In this document: positions 8,415 through 16,899 of the stretch, in pieces | Position numbering within the stretch: position 1 is the stretch's first letter | How the letters are laid out: every line of letters begins with the position of its first letter | Assembly (NCBI GenBank): GCA_015061615.1 | Contig: SUWE01000010.1 | Coordinates: forward strand, 1-62,086 | Source: Lentisphaerota bacterium | GTDB taxonomy: Bacteria; Verrucomicrobiota; Lentisphaeria; Victivallales; Victivallaceae | Direction: 5' to 3' | Length of the DNA stretch: 62,086 nucleotides | Position numbers and translations under genes: made by a program | Notes under the pieces: generated by a model | What the model saw: only the letters and a program-made list of their open reading frames with translations | What the model was told of the DNA's origin: nothing | Database searches by the model: none

Positions 8415-9707
8415 ATGCTGCACAAAAACGATTTCAACATTTCAACTCTTGGTGAATGTACCATTCCTTCACCGATCACCGATATGACCTTCATCAGCGA
8501 TGATGAAAGCGTAAGCTACTACAACGACACCAACGATATCCTCAGCTTTGTCAACCGCGGTGAAGAGATCCCCGCTTTTGAAAAAGCCGGCCCCCGTGCA
8601 AAAATCTTCCACACCCCCGCATGGAGCCGCGCCGCCATCCTCACCGCAGGCGGTCTCTGCCCCGGTCTGAACGACGTCATCAAGTTCCTGACGCTTTCAC
8701 TGACGCGTGATTACGGTATCCACGATATTTTCGGTATCCGCTACGGCTATCGCGGATTGAATCCGGCATACAACCTCACTCCGGTGCGGCTTACTCCGGA
8801 TATGGTCGATGATATCCACGACAAAGGCGGCTCCATTCTCGGTTCCAGCCGCGGCAGTGAAGATGTGCCGATGATGGTAGACTCCCTCAAACAGCTTGGT
8901 ATCAACCTTCTTTTCTGCATCGGCGGCGACGGCACCAGCCGTTGTGCGCACGATATTGCAATGGAAGCCAAAAAACGTCAGCTGCCTATCAGTGTCGTTG
9001 CCATTCCCAAAACCATCGACAACGATATCAGCTTCATCGACCGCACCTTCGGTTTCAGTACCGCGGTGCGTACCGCAGGGGAGTTCGTCAGCGGCGCCCA
9101 CAATGAAGCGCAGGGGGCATACAACGGTCTTGCCCTTATCAAAGTCATGGGACGCGACAGCGGATTCATCGCCGCATATACCACGCTTGCCAATCCGTAT
9201 ATCAACTACTGCCTTATTCCGGAAGAACCGTTTTCACTCGACGGCAGCGACGGAACAAAGGCGCTGCTGCCCAATTTGATGGAACGTATGAACAAAAAAC
9301 ACCACGCGGTGATGATCGTCGCCGAAGGTGCCGGACAGAATCTTTTTGAATCACAGGAGCGGCAGAAGGATGCTTCCGGAAATATTTTGCATAAAGATAT
9401 CGGTATCCTGCTCAAAGATGAGATCAAACGCTACTTCAAGGAAAACAACGTCGAACTCAATCTGAAATACTTTGATCTCGGCTACACCATCCGCAGTGTC
9501 CGCGCCGAAGGCGAAGATGCCGTATTCTGCGCCACCCTCGCCCAAAGCGCCGCCCACGCCGCAATGGCGGGAAAAACCGACGTCATGGTCGGTCACTGGG
9601 CAGGAGCATTCACCCATGTTCCGATCGCACTGGCAACCTGCGAACGGAAAAAACTCGACCTGCATACGCCGCTTTGGAACTGTGTGGAATCCCTCACCTG
9701 TTTCTGA
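8415..9707 (+). CDS. ATP-dependent 6-phosphofructokinase (group III type)
   Basis: It phosphorylates fructose 6-phosphate in glycolysis. The nucleotide-binding GGDGT motif is at residues 170-174; a glycine rather than aspartate in the fourth position favours ATP over pyrophosphate. PKTIDND at 198-204 contains the catalytic Asp and the Lys seen in the long, plant/spirochaete-like PFK clade. GSILGSSRG (about 139-147) and FDLGYTIRS complete the active site. The 430-aa length also fits that clade rather than the 320-aa E. coli PfkA type. It is monocistronic, ending at a strong bidirectional terminator. Confidence 0.9.
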   Translation: MLHKNDFNISTLGECTIPSPITDMTFISDDESVSYYNDTNDILSFVNRGEEIPAFEKAGPRAKIFHTPAWSRAAILTAGGLCPGLNDVIKFLTLSLTRDYGIHDIFGIRYGYRGLNPAYNLTPVRLTPDMVDDIHDKGGSILGSSRGSEDVPMMVDSLKQLGINLLFCIGGDGTSRCAHDIAMEAKKRQLPISVVAIPKTIDNDISFIDRTFGFSTAVRTAGEFVSGAHNEAQGAYNGLALIKVMGRDSGFIAAYTTLANPYINYCLIPEEPFSLDGSDGTKALLPNLMERMNKKHHAVMIVAEGAGQNLFESQERQKDASGNILHKDIGILLKDEIKRYFKENNVELNLKYFDLGYTIRSVRAEGEDAVFCATLAQSAAHAAMAGKTDVMVGHWAGAFTHVPIALATCERKKLDLHTPLWNCVESLTCF

Positions 9708-9729
9708 CAAAACACTGAAAAAAAACGGA

Positions 9730-9768
9730 GGGGTTGTTGCAAAACTTGTGTGTTTTTGCAACAACCCC
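9730..9768. terminator. Bidirectional terminator between pfk and the oxidoreductase gene
   Basis: A perfect 15-bp stem (9730-9744 with 9754-9768) and a 9-base loop lie between two convergent genes. The plus-strand side is followed by CATTTTTG, and the minus-strand side by an eight-base T-run (A-run at 9718-9725), so it can stop transcription in both directions. Confidence 0.9.
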
Positions 9769-9794
9769 AGCTCATTTTTGTATTATCAGAGGGT

Positions 9795-11042
9795 TCAGCC
9801 TTCGTAAACTTCATCCAGACTCCACGGCCCGGGACAGCAATCGGATTCTTCGATCCACTTGCCGTCGGTAAAGTCGGGGAATGCCACCGGAGCGCTGCCC
9901 ATGGCGATAGATTCTTCGCTGAGACAGGTGATCGCCATCCATGCGGCGCAATCGTAAACGTCGATGGGTGTTGGAACATGGCGGCGCACGCAGTCGGTGA
10001 ACGCTTTAAGCACAAGGGTGTCGATACCGCCGTGACCGCCGGTGACGTTTTCGCGAAAACCTTTCCAGACGGGGTGATCGTACTCTTCATAAAGATCGGC
10101 AAGCGGAGTCCAATCGTGAACGACATAGGGATTTCCGGCGACGTCGATCTCCTCACGGGTCGGACTGATGCCTTCGATATGGGCGGCTTTGGTATCTTCC
10201 ATAAGGATACCTTTGGTTCCCTGCACTTTGAAGTCGCGGGAATAGGGGCGCGGCAGAGAAATGCAGTGGGTCATCGTGATCGTTTCACCGTTGGCACAGC
10301 GGATAACAGTGGTAACGACGTCGCCCTGATTATAGACGATCCTGCCGCATCCGCTGCGTTCAGCTTCGCGGGCGAAACCGCGTGATTTGCTGGCGGTCGA
10401 AGTCAGAGTAAGAAAACGGTTTCCGCGATTGATACGCAGGATTTTCGCCACAGGACCGATACCGTGGGTGGGATAAAGTTCACCGTTGCGGCGGCGGTTG
10501 TGCATTTCGCGGATGCCGTGATTCTTTTCCGGACGGCACATTTCAGAAATATCATGCTCATATCCGCAGGAACAGTGGATCAATTCACCGAAGAGACCTT
10601 TGCGGGCAAGGTTGAGCGCAAGCAGTTCGTTTCTGCCGTAACAGCAGTTTTCCAGCATCATACAGGATACACCGGTGGATTCCGCCGCGCGGACAAGTCG
10701 CCACAACTCATCCAGAGAAGATGCGCCGCCGACTTCGATACCGGCATATTTTCCGTGGCTCATCGCTTCTTCCGCGATCTTCAGATGGCTGTTCCATGAA
10801 GTCGGGATAAGCACCGCATCGACCTCATCATGGGCGACAAGTTCCCGGTAATCGTGAAACACCATCGGTTTGGGATAGTTGTGTTCTTCCATGATCTTGA
10901 GGATACGGTCGATCTTTTCCTGATTGATATCGCAGATCGCTGTTACCAGCACCTCCTCACGTGGGAACTCATAAAGGGTTGCAAGCAACGTTTCGCCGCG
11001 GGGACCGAGGCCGATCATGCCGAGTTTGACAAGTTTTTTCAT
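9795..11042 (-). CDS. Gfo/Idh/MocA family oxidoreductase
   Basis: The start at 11042 is preferred because GGAG (11051-11054) sits 8 bases upstream and the protein then begins MKKLVKLGMIGLGPRGE with the Rossmann fold at its N-terminus; the longer reading frame adds 33 unconserved residues. The NAD(P)-binding half includes GLGPRG and VTAICDIN, followed by a central EVGGASSLDELW stretch, equivalent to the EKP region of the family. Members act on sugars, inositols or related polyols; the substrate here is not evident. At 415 aa it is normal length. It sits 13 bp downstream of trmO. Confidence 0.85.
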   Translation of the reverse strand: MKKLVKLGMIGLGPRGETLLATLYEFPREEVLVTAICDINQEKIDRILKIMEEHNYPKPMVFHDYRELVAHDEVDAVLIPTSWNSHLKIAEEAMSHGKYAGIEVGGASSLDELWRLVRAAESTGVSCMMLENCCYGRNELLALNLARKGLFGELIHCSCGYEHDISEMCRPEKNHGIREMHNRRRNGELYPTHGIGPVAKILRINRGNRFLTLTSTASKSRGFAREAERSGCGRIVYNQGDVVTTVIRCANGETITMTHCISLPRPYSRDFKVQGTKGILMEDTKAAHIEGISPTREEIDVAGNPYVVHDWTPLADLYEEYDHPVWKGFRENVTGGHGGIDTLVLKAFTDCVRRHVPTPIDVYDCAAWMAITCLSEESIAMGSAPVAFPDFTDGKWIEESDCCPGPWSLDEVYEG

Positions 11043-11055
11043 AGTTATTTCTCCA

Positions 11056-11856
11056 TTAAAAAGTTTTCCGGATAAACTTCCGGTGAACATCCTTATCTGC
11101 ATACCGGTCTTCCGCACCCTCTGCCAGTTCATCAGCGGCATAATTGGAACGGATCTCCAGAACTTTCACCTTTTTTGCCGCACGGTCAGCGGTAAAAATT
11201 ATCTGCCATGTCCGGCAGCCCAGCGCCCAAAATCCGTCATCAAGCTGCCGCACCCGCTTGCGTTTGGCATCCAGCGGCTCATTGCCGAGCTGGACTTTCA
11301 CCAGATTGACAAGATCAAGCGAGTTGAGCGAAAAAATAAATTCCGCCTGCTTTTCAAATAATTCAGAAAATTCAATATTCCACATCAGCTCATCCGCCGC
11401 CGGAACAACCGACCGCCAGCCGACCGCTGAACCGGGAAAAGAATCCGCTTCAGGAATGTACGGTTTTATATCCAGAACCGGGGTACCGTCAAGCATGTCG
11501 ATATGGCGCACAAGCAGCCGTCTGCCGGAAATTCCGGCAAGTTCAACACAGCTCATACCTATCGGATTGACCCGGTGCGGTGAGCGGGTCGCAAAAACGC
11601 TCCGGCACTGCCCGTTTGCGGGATACGGAGGGCGGACTTTCGCTTTCCACTCTTTTTTGCAGTTCAAATGAAAACAGAATATCACCCATATCCGTTCAAA
11701 TCCTGCCAAATCTGCGATCGCATCGCCGGCATAAGGAGCAAAAATCTCGATTTCGCCGCTGCCGGAAGAAAATATTCCCTGCCGCGGCGCCTCAAACCGG
11801 TACTGGTGCGTGCAATGCACAACACCGATGGGACGGAATTCAAAACTGCTTTGCAT
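11056..11856 (-). CDS. trmO: tRNA (N6-threonylcarbamoyladenosine(37)-N6)-methyltransferase TrmO
   Basis: The protein has the YaeB/TsaA beta-barrel signature: FRPIGVVHCTHQYRFEAPRQG at the start, FERIWVIFCFH, and the diagnostic RSPHRVNPIGMSCVEL near residue 90-105, a SAM-dependent methylation module acting on t6A37 of tRNA. The start at 11856 (MQSSFEF) places the conserved IGVV motif at the expected distance. The C-terminal ~110 residues match the extended TrmO form. It follows the secretin gene after a hairpin. Confidence 0.88.
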   Translation of the reverse strand: MQSSFEFRPIGVVHCTHQYRFEAPRQGIFSSGSGEIEIFAPYAGDAIADLAGFERIWVIFCFHLNCKKEWKAKVRPPYPANGQCRSVFATRSPHRVNPIGMSCVELAGISGRRLLVRHIDMLDGTPVLDIKPYIPEADSFPGSAVGWRSVVPAADELMWNIEFSELFEKQAEFIFSLNSLDLVNLVKVQLGNEPLDAKRKRVRQLDDGFWALGCRTWQIIFTADRAAKKVKVLEIRSNYAADELAEGAEDRYADKDVHRKFIRKTF

Positions 11857-11865
11857 ATAACAGAA

Positions 11866-11887
11866 CCCCGGCAATCGCCTGCCGGGG
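11866..11887 (-). terminator. Hairpin between secretin 2 and trmO
   Basis: An 8-bp perfect stem (11866-11873 with 11880-11887) with a 6-base loop follows the secretin stop on the minus strand. It is trailed by TTCTGTTAT rather than a clean T-run, so it may be a partial terminator or an mRNA-stabilising hairpin. Confidence 0.55.
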
Positions 11888-11899
11888 AACTTTCAACTG

Positions 11900-14221
11900 T
11901 CAAATGTTGCGCGGGAACTTGGGCAAGCCGCGTTCACCTGTGGTATTTTTCGGAGCGCCGCTGGACTTTCTGCGGGCGGCGGAACCGTCAGGACCGATGA
12001 TCTTGCAGGTCATAAAGACCAGAAGATTGTTCTTTTTGCTGACCGTGTAACGGGACTGGAAGAGTCTGCCGATCAGCGGAATATCTGCCAGAATCGGAAT
12101 CCGGTCATGCAGAGACGTGGTCAAATCCTGGGAAATACTGCCGATAAGAACAGTCGCACCGTCTTTCAGCACCACGTCAGTGGTGATCGCACGGGTATTG
12201 ATGACCGCTTTTTTCTGATATTCACCGTCATCATCTTCATTTGCGAGGTTACGGCTGTCAACGATCAGCCATGAGTCGAACTGTTTGATATCGAATTTGA
12301 CCGCCGCACGGATAAGGTCACCCGGCTGGATCTCCGGCTTGATGGTGAACTTGATACCGAGGTCGCGTTCATCATCCAGTGTCGGCTGGGGATTGGTAAC
12401 GTAAACGCGGACATTTTCAGTGCTTTCACTGTCGATATCTTCATACTCACCGGGGAAGTACCGTTTTTCGGTCATATCCACACGCGCGGTGGTATTGTTC
12501 ATCGTGGTGACACGCGGTGAATAGAGGATATCGGATGAGTCCGCCCAGTCCAGAGCATAAACGCTGGCGGCAAGGGCATTTTTGCGGTCGTTCCAGACGA
12601 AACCGTAGGTTGAATCCGGGTCACCGCGGTTTTCCATTCTTTCAGCATTGAGATCGACGTTGCTGGAAACCGGCGCACCGCCGAAACGGTCATTGGCATC
12701 ATCGTTTGCATAGTGACGGAGCAGTGAGTTGCTGCCCAGATCGAATGATCCGTTGTTGCCGCGTCTGCTGTACGCCCAGCTGAAACCGAGTTCATCAAGG
12801 TCGTTCTGTGCAACTTCAAGGAACTTGAACATGATCTGAACCATTTCCTGACTGCTCTGGGTTCCGCGTGAAGCGGTCCAGTTTTCAATACGCTCCTGAT
12901 TGGTCGGAGTGTTTTTGGAAACGATCTCATTCCGCAGCGGAATAAGTTCGATATCGGCTCCGGGACCGAATTTCACCTGGGCACCGGCAATCAACGCATT
13001 TTTCAGTTTCTCCTTGGTCAGAGTCGGGTCGATGGGGAAAGAGAATGTACGGACAGTCATTTTTTCCAACGGTACGCCTTTGGCAGCGACGATGACTGCG
13101 CCGGGATCGATTTTGAAAGTCAGATCACCGCGATCCTGCAAGGTGTTGAGGATATCAAGCAGGGAAACTTTACGCGGCACACTGTAACCGGCAAATTTGG
13201 GAGCGCTCTTCGCAGAAGTATGTTTGGCATCGCGGACGACAAAGTTGACACCGACTTTTTTGGGGTCATTTTCTTTTGCCAGTGACTTGAGTTCTTCCAT
13301 CACGTCGATAAAGGTGTAATAATCTTTGGGTATCTCGTATTTCGGCAGAACGATCTCCGCCAAACGCACATACATCGGATTGGCGGGGGATTTTTTGATC
13401 GCCTTGCCGCCACTTTGTTCAGAATCTCCGGCACCTTCGACCTGAAAATCACGGGCGATGGGGATCGCACCGCTCCACTCGACTTCACCGACCAGATGGC
13501 GGGCTGTCGCATTGGCACGGAGTTTGGCATCTTTGCGCAAACGGGAATTGACACCCAGCAGGTTCTGGATCGCAGTCTCATTGTAGGGATCAAGCAGCAG
13601 AACTTCTTCAAATTTTTTGCGCGCCGCCATAACCTCGTCGCGCTTGAGCAGAACGATACCCTGCTCAATAAGCAGCTGGATATTGTACTCATTCTGATGA
13701 TATTCAGGGTGGAGCTTGCTCATGCTGTTATCGTCACGGGCAACGGCAGCTTCACGGCGTTTCTGATAAAACGCGATCTTGCGCTGAAGGTCATCTTTGA
13801 GTTCGGGGCAGTACTGTATCGCTTCCTGACAAAGTTTGATCGCATCATCAAACGCGCTGACACTGACCAGATCATCGGCACGATCCATCGCATCTTCAGC
13901 TTTTTTGTAGTAGCACTGTTCGATACGCTTGGCGCAGAACTCGATTTTTTCTTTGAAACGGCTGCCGCCGGCAAAGGGTTCAAGCTCTTTCTTCGCCTGA
14001 CGGAAAAGTTTGATCGCTTCGTCATACTTGCCGTCGGACATAAGATTGTTCGCTTTGCGCACCAACTCGGAAATATCGAAAAACTTCTTCTGACGGCCGA
14101 CATTTTCCAACGTCTCAGCTCCCGGCACACGGGGTGCCGCAGGAGCCGGATCACCGGCGGCCATCACCAACGCTCCAAGAACCACACCCGGAGCAAGCAG
14201 CATAATCTTTTTACTTATCAT
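11900..14221 (-). CDS. Secretin-like outer membrane protein 2 (773 aa)
   Basis: After a signal peptide (about 1-28) come TPR-like helices (45-240: LFRQAKKELEPF, AIKLCQEAIQY, ARKKFEEVLLLDPYNETAIQNLL). An N-domain-like part follows (about 290-440: YYTFIDVMEELKSLA, VSLLDILNTLQDRGDLTFKI). The C-terminal secretin beta-domain covers about 460-740 and ends with the typical VLIGSISQDLT, DRIPILADIPLIGRLFQSR and LLVFMTCKII. Secretins form multimeric gated pores in the outer membrane for type II secretion or type IV pili. It lies 23 bp after a longer secretin of the same build. The tail after 745 is a basic SAARRKSS stretch. Confidence 0.85.
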   Translation of the reverse strand: MISKKIMLLAPGVVLGALVMAAGDPAPAAPRVPGAETLENVGRQKKFFDISELVRKANNLMSDGKYDEAIKLFRQAKKELEPFAGGSRFKEKIEFCAKRIEQCYYKKAEDAMDRADDLVSVSAFDDAIKLCQEAIQYCPELKDDLQRKIAFYQKRREAAVARDDNSMSKLHPEYHQNEYNIQLLIEQGIVLLKRDEVMAARKKFEEVLLLDPYNETAIQNLLGVNSRLRKDAKLRANATARHLVGEVEWSGAIPIARDFQVEGAGDSEQSGGKAIKKSPANPMYVRLAEIVLPKYEIPKDYYTFIDVMEELKSLAKENDPKKVGVNFVVRDAKHTSAKSAPKFAGYSVPRKVSLLDILNTLQDRGDLTFKIDPGAVIVAAKGVPLEKMTVRTFSFPIDPTLTKEKLKNALIAGAQVKFGPGADIELIPLRNEIVSKNTPTNQERIENWTASRGTQSSQEMVQIMFKFLEVAQNDLDELGFSWAYSRRGNNGSFDLGSNSLLRHYANDDANDRFGGAPVSSNVDLNAERMENRGDPDSTYGFVWNDRKNALAASVYALDWADSSDILYSPRVTTMNNTTARVDMTEKRYFPGEYEDIDSESTENVRVYVTNPQPTLDDERDLGIKFTIKPEIQPGDLIRAAVKFDIKQFDSWLIVDSRNLANEDDDGEYQKKAVINTRAITTDVVLKDGATVLIGSISQDLTTSLHDRIPILADIPLIGRLFQSRYTVSKKNNLLVFMTCKIIGPDGSAARRKSSGAPKNTTGERGLPKFPRNI

Positions 14222-14244
14222 CGTATATATCCTCCGAACTTAAA

Positions 14245-16875
14245 TCAACGCATCAGAGCCGGGATACCGCCGTTACCGACCTTACTTGCGACCGGGAGGG
14301 ATATTCCGTTGTTATCAACCAACCGTGCCGTAACAAAAATCAGCATGTTGCGGCGGATGGAAACTTCAGACTGATTCTGGAACAGACGGCCGATGACCGG
14401 AATATCGGCAAGAATCGGAATCTTATCCAGACGTTTCTGGGACTGGCTGTCGGAAAGTCCGCCGATAACCAGTGTTTCACCGTGATTGACGTTGACCGTC
14501 ACAGATACTTCGCGGGTCGCGATGATCGGACGCCACACGATAAAGCGCATTTCGTCTTTATCCCAACTATCCCCGTTACGGGTTTCAACAACAAGCACGA
14601 CTTCGTACTCATCTTTACCGGTGTACGCGGTAACTTTCGGATTCAGCTGAAGACGTATAACCTCTTTATCAATGATCGTCGGGGTAACGGTAAACTGCGT
14701 ACCGATATGGGATTCGGTTTCAGCAAATGTCGGCGACGGATAAGTGATATCCAAACGCAGATCACCCTGATCGCCGATCTCCTCGGTTTCAACTTCAAGT
14801 TCTTCCCACTCTTCGGGGAAGAAGTACGCTTTGGTCATCTTCACCACGGCGGTGACACCGTTGCGGACCAGCACGCGCGGAGCAGAGATCTGCTCGGTAC
14901 GGTCACTGCGGTCAAGCGCATTGATCGTAAGTGAGAGGTTGAAGTTGACATCACTGCCGAAGGGCTTGAATGAACCGAACACATCGGGGAAGATATTCAG
15001 ATTGCTGACAAGGCGTGAATCAATACCGCTCAACAGACCGTTGAGCATTGAAAGTGATCCGCCGGGAGAGGTATTTTCACCTTTGCCGAACATCCACTGT
15101 TTGCTGTTGCCATTTTCACCGAAACCGCCCAGCGCCCAGTTGAAACCGAGTTCTTCCATATCTTTTTCAGAAAGCTCAATGGATTTGACCTCAACTTCGA
15201 TCAACGGGTCATTGATATTGATCCGGTCAAGCAGATCGACCATCAAACGGTGATTCGCCGCAGTATTGTTCATTGAAATGCGGTTGTTCAAATAGCTTAT
15301 TGAACTGCCTTTGGGGAACTCGATTCCGTACAGGGTAAAGAATTTCTGAAGCGCTTCCGGAGAAAGTTCATCATCGGAAACAGTATCCATTGCCGCACCG
15401 GCACCGTCATCGAAACCGGGGTCGCCTTCAACAGCTTCTTCGCCGCCGCCTTCGCCTTCGCCGCCTTCACCGCCGCCTTCGCCGCCGCCTTCGCCGCCCT
15501 CATCAACCGGGGCCTCCGCAGCAGCAGGAGCAGCAGGAGCAGGTTTTCTGCCGACGATCAAAAACTTGACCGTATCGACGATTTCATAATCTTCCGTTTT
15601 CATCTGGGCATCAGGGGCACCGAATTCGATTCCGCTCGGAGTTGTGTGCCAGGAGTAATCCGTCAAAAAGCTGATATAGTCAAGCAGCTGGCGCAGGGTG
15701 ATATTTTTAAGTGTCAAAGTCACCAGGGTTTCATCGGCTCCGGATTTGGCGGAACCGGTTCCGGTACCTTCCTCACCTTCTTCACCTTCCTCGCCTTCTT
15801 CACCTTCTTCGCCTTCTTCTTCACCTTCACTGCCTTCTTCGCTTTCGCCAGGCGCACCTTCGGGTTTTTCGCCGTCTCTGGCAGCTTTTTTCTCCTCATT
15901 CTTCTGGATCAGTGCGACTGAAACGCCGCCGTTGCGGACAGCGCGGATACCGTTAATCTGCTCGATTGCAGCTTCGACAGTCGCCCCATTAACTTCAAAG
16001 TCAGAAATGAGGATCTCATCAAGTTTCTTCTGCATTTCAGCATCGCTGTCTTCATTTGCCATAGCTTTTTCTTCGCCGCTGCCCGGATCTTCAGGAACAG
16101 GGAAAGTCGGTTCGACCCACTGCCATGCCTCATACGCAAACTGAGCCTGCACATCAGCTTTGCGGCGCTGATGACCGATTTCATAAAAGCGTTTATAAAT
16201 TTGAGTGGCAAGATACGCCGCCTCATCATTATACGGGTTGATCGCGTAAACTTCTTCTATCTTTTCCATCGCTTTGTCATACTGACCTTTGCGGAAAAGC
16301 AAACGGGCGGCGGCAAGTGCCAGACGCAGCTCTTTTTCACGATCTTCAAGTTTGGGATCAGTGTATTTGGTGGAAACCTTGTTCGCATATTCCGCCGCCA
16401 TTCTGCGGCGGTTGGCAAGGTCAACAAGACGTTTGGATTTTTTCGCCAGCAGCGGAGTGATATCTGCGGCGCGGTTGGCAAACGCTATTGCATCAGCATA
16501 TTTTCCCTCAACGATCGCCTTTTCCGCAGCATCAAGCTGTTTGCCGCCATGTGCCAGCTGAAGCTCACGCAGCTCTTTGGAGTATTCAGCAAGACGTTTA
16601 CGAGCTTTCCAGGCATCGACATCAGCCGCTTCAAGTTCCAGCATGCTGACAACATCTTCTTTCAGGATCGCGATCGCTTCGTCGTATTTGCCTTCTGCGG
16701 CAAGACGGCGGCTTTTTTCCGCGGCTTTATCCTGTCTGGCATACTCTTTTTCGCTCGCAGCGGCGTGCTTTTCCGCCACGGTCCGTGCCGCAAGCGGCTG
16801 AAGAGTACAGACTCCGAACACCGCTGCGAAACAAATCAGAAGCGGACTTGAAATGATTTTTTCACTCTTTTTCAT
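14245..16875 (-). CDS. Secretin, Amuc_1098-like (876 aa)
   Basis: A signal peptide (1-31) is followed by TPR-like helices (about 50-250). A short-repeat (GEEGEE) acidic tract lies around residues 345-375 and a Gly-Glu tract around 460-485. The secretin core follows (about 560-865): VEVKSIELSEKDMEELGFNWAL, VTAVVKMTKAYFFPEEWEELEVE, HGETLVIGGLSDSQSQKRLDKIPILADIPVIGRLFQNQ, MLIFVTARLV. Position in the cluster and layout match Akkermansia Amuc_1098, the PilQ-like outer-membrane ring. The two low-complexity tracts interrupt the N-domains and look length-variable. Confidence 0.88.
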   Translation of the reverse strand: MKKSEKIISSPLLICFAAVFGVCTLQPLAARTVAEKHAAASEKEYARQDKAAEKSRRLAAEGKYDEAIAILKEDVVSMLELEAADVDAWKARKRLAEYSKELRELQLAHGGKQLDAAEKAIVEGKYADAIAFANRAADITPLLAKKSKRLVDLANRRRMAAEYANKVSTKYTDPKLEDREKELRLALAAARLLFRKGQYDKAMEKIEEVYAINPYNDEAAYLATQIYKRFYEIGHQRRKADVQAQFAYEAWQWVEPTFPVPEDPGSGEEKAMANEDSDAEMQKKLDEILISDFEVNGATVEAAIEQINGIRAVRNGGVSVALIQKNEEKKAARDGEKPEGAPGESEEGSEGEEEGEEGEEGEEGEEGEEGTGTGSAKSGADETLVTLTLKNITLRQLLDYISFLTDYSWHTTPSGIEFGAPDAQMKTEDYEIVDTVKFLIVGRKPAPAAPAAAEAPVDEGGEGGGEGGGEGGEGEGGGEEAVEGDPGFDDGAGAAMDTVSDDELSPEALQKFFTLYGIEFPKGSSISYLNNRISMNNTAANHRLMVDLLDRININDPLIEVEVKSIELSEKDMEELGFNWALGGFGENGNSKQWMFGKGENTSPGGSLSMLNGLLSGIDSRLVSNLNIFPDVFGSFKPFGSDVNFNLSLTINALDRSDRTEQISAPRVLVRNGVTAVVKMTKAYFFPEEWEELEVETEEIGDQGDLRLDITYPSPTFAETESHIGTQFTVTPTIIDKEVIRLQLNPKVTAYTGKDEYEVVLVVETRNGDSWDKDEMRFIVWRPIIATREVSVTVNVNHGETLVIGGLSDSQSQKRLDKIPILADIPVIGRLFQNQSEVSIRRNMLIFVTARLVDNNGISLPVASKVGNGGIPALMR
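15430..15504 (-). repeat. Coding GGE repeat tract in secretin 1
   Basis: Imperfect repeats of CTTCGCCGC-type units encode alternating Gly and Glu. Such tracts tend to change length by slippage; the frame is intact here. Confidence 0.7.
15768..15850 (-). repeat. Coding GEE repeat tract in secretin 1
   Basis: Nine-base imperfect repeats (CTTCTTCGC/CTTCTTCAC) encode consecutive Gly-Glu-Glu triplets in the acidic linker of the secretin. Codon variation between units shows they are not freshly expanded. Confidence 0.75.
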
Positions 16876-16899
16876 TCGTTTCTTTTCCTTCCGAATATG

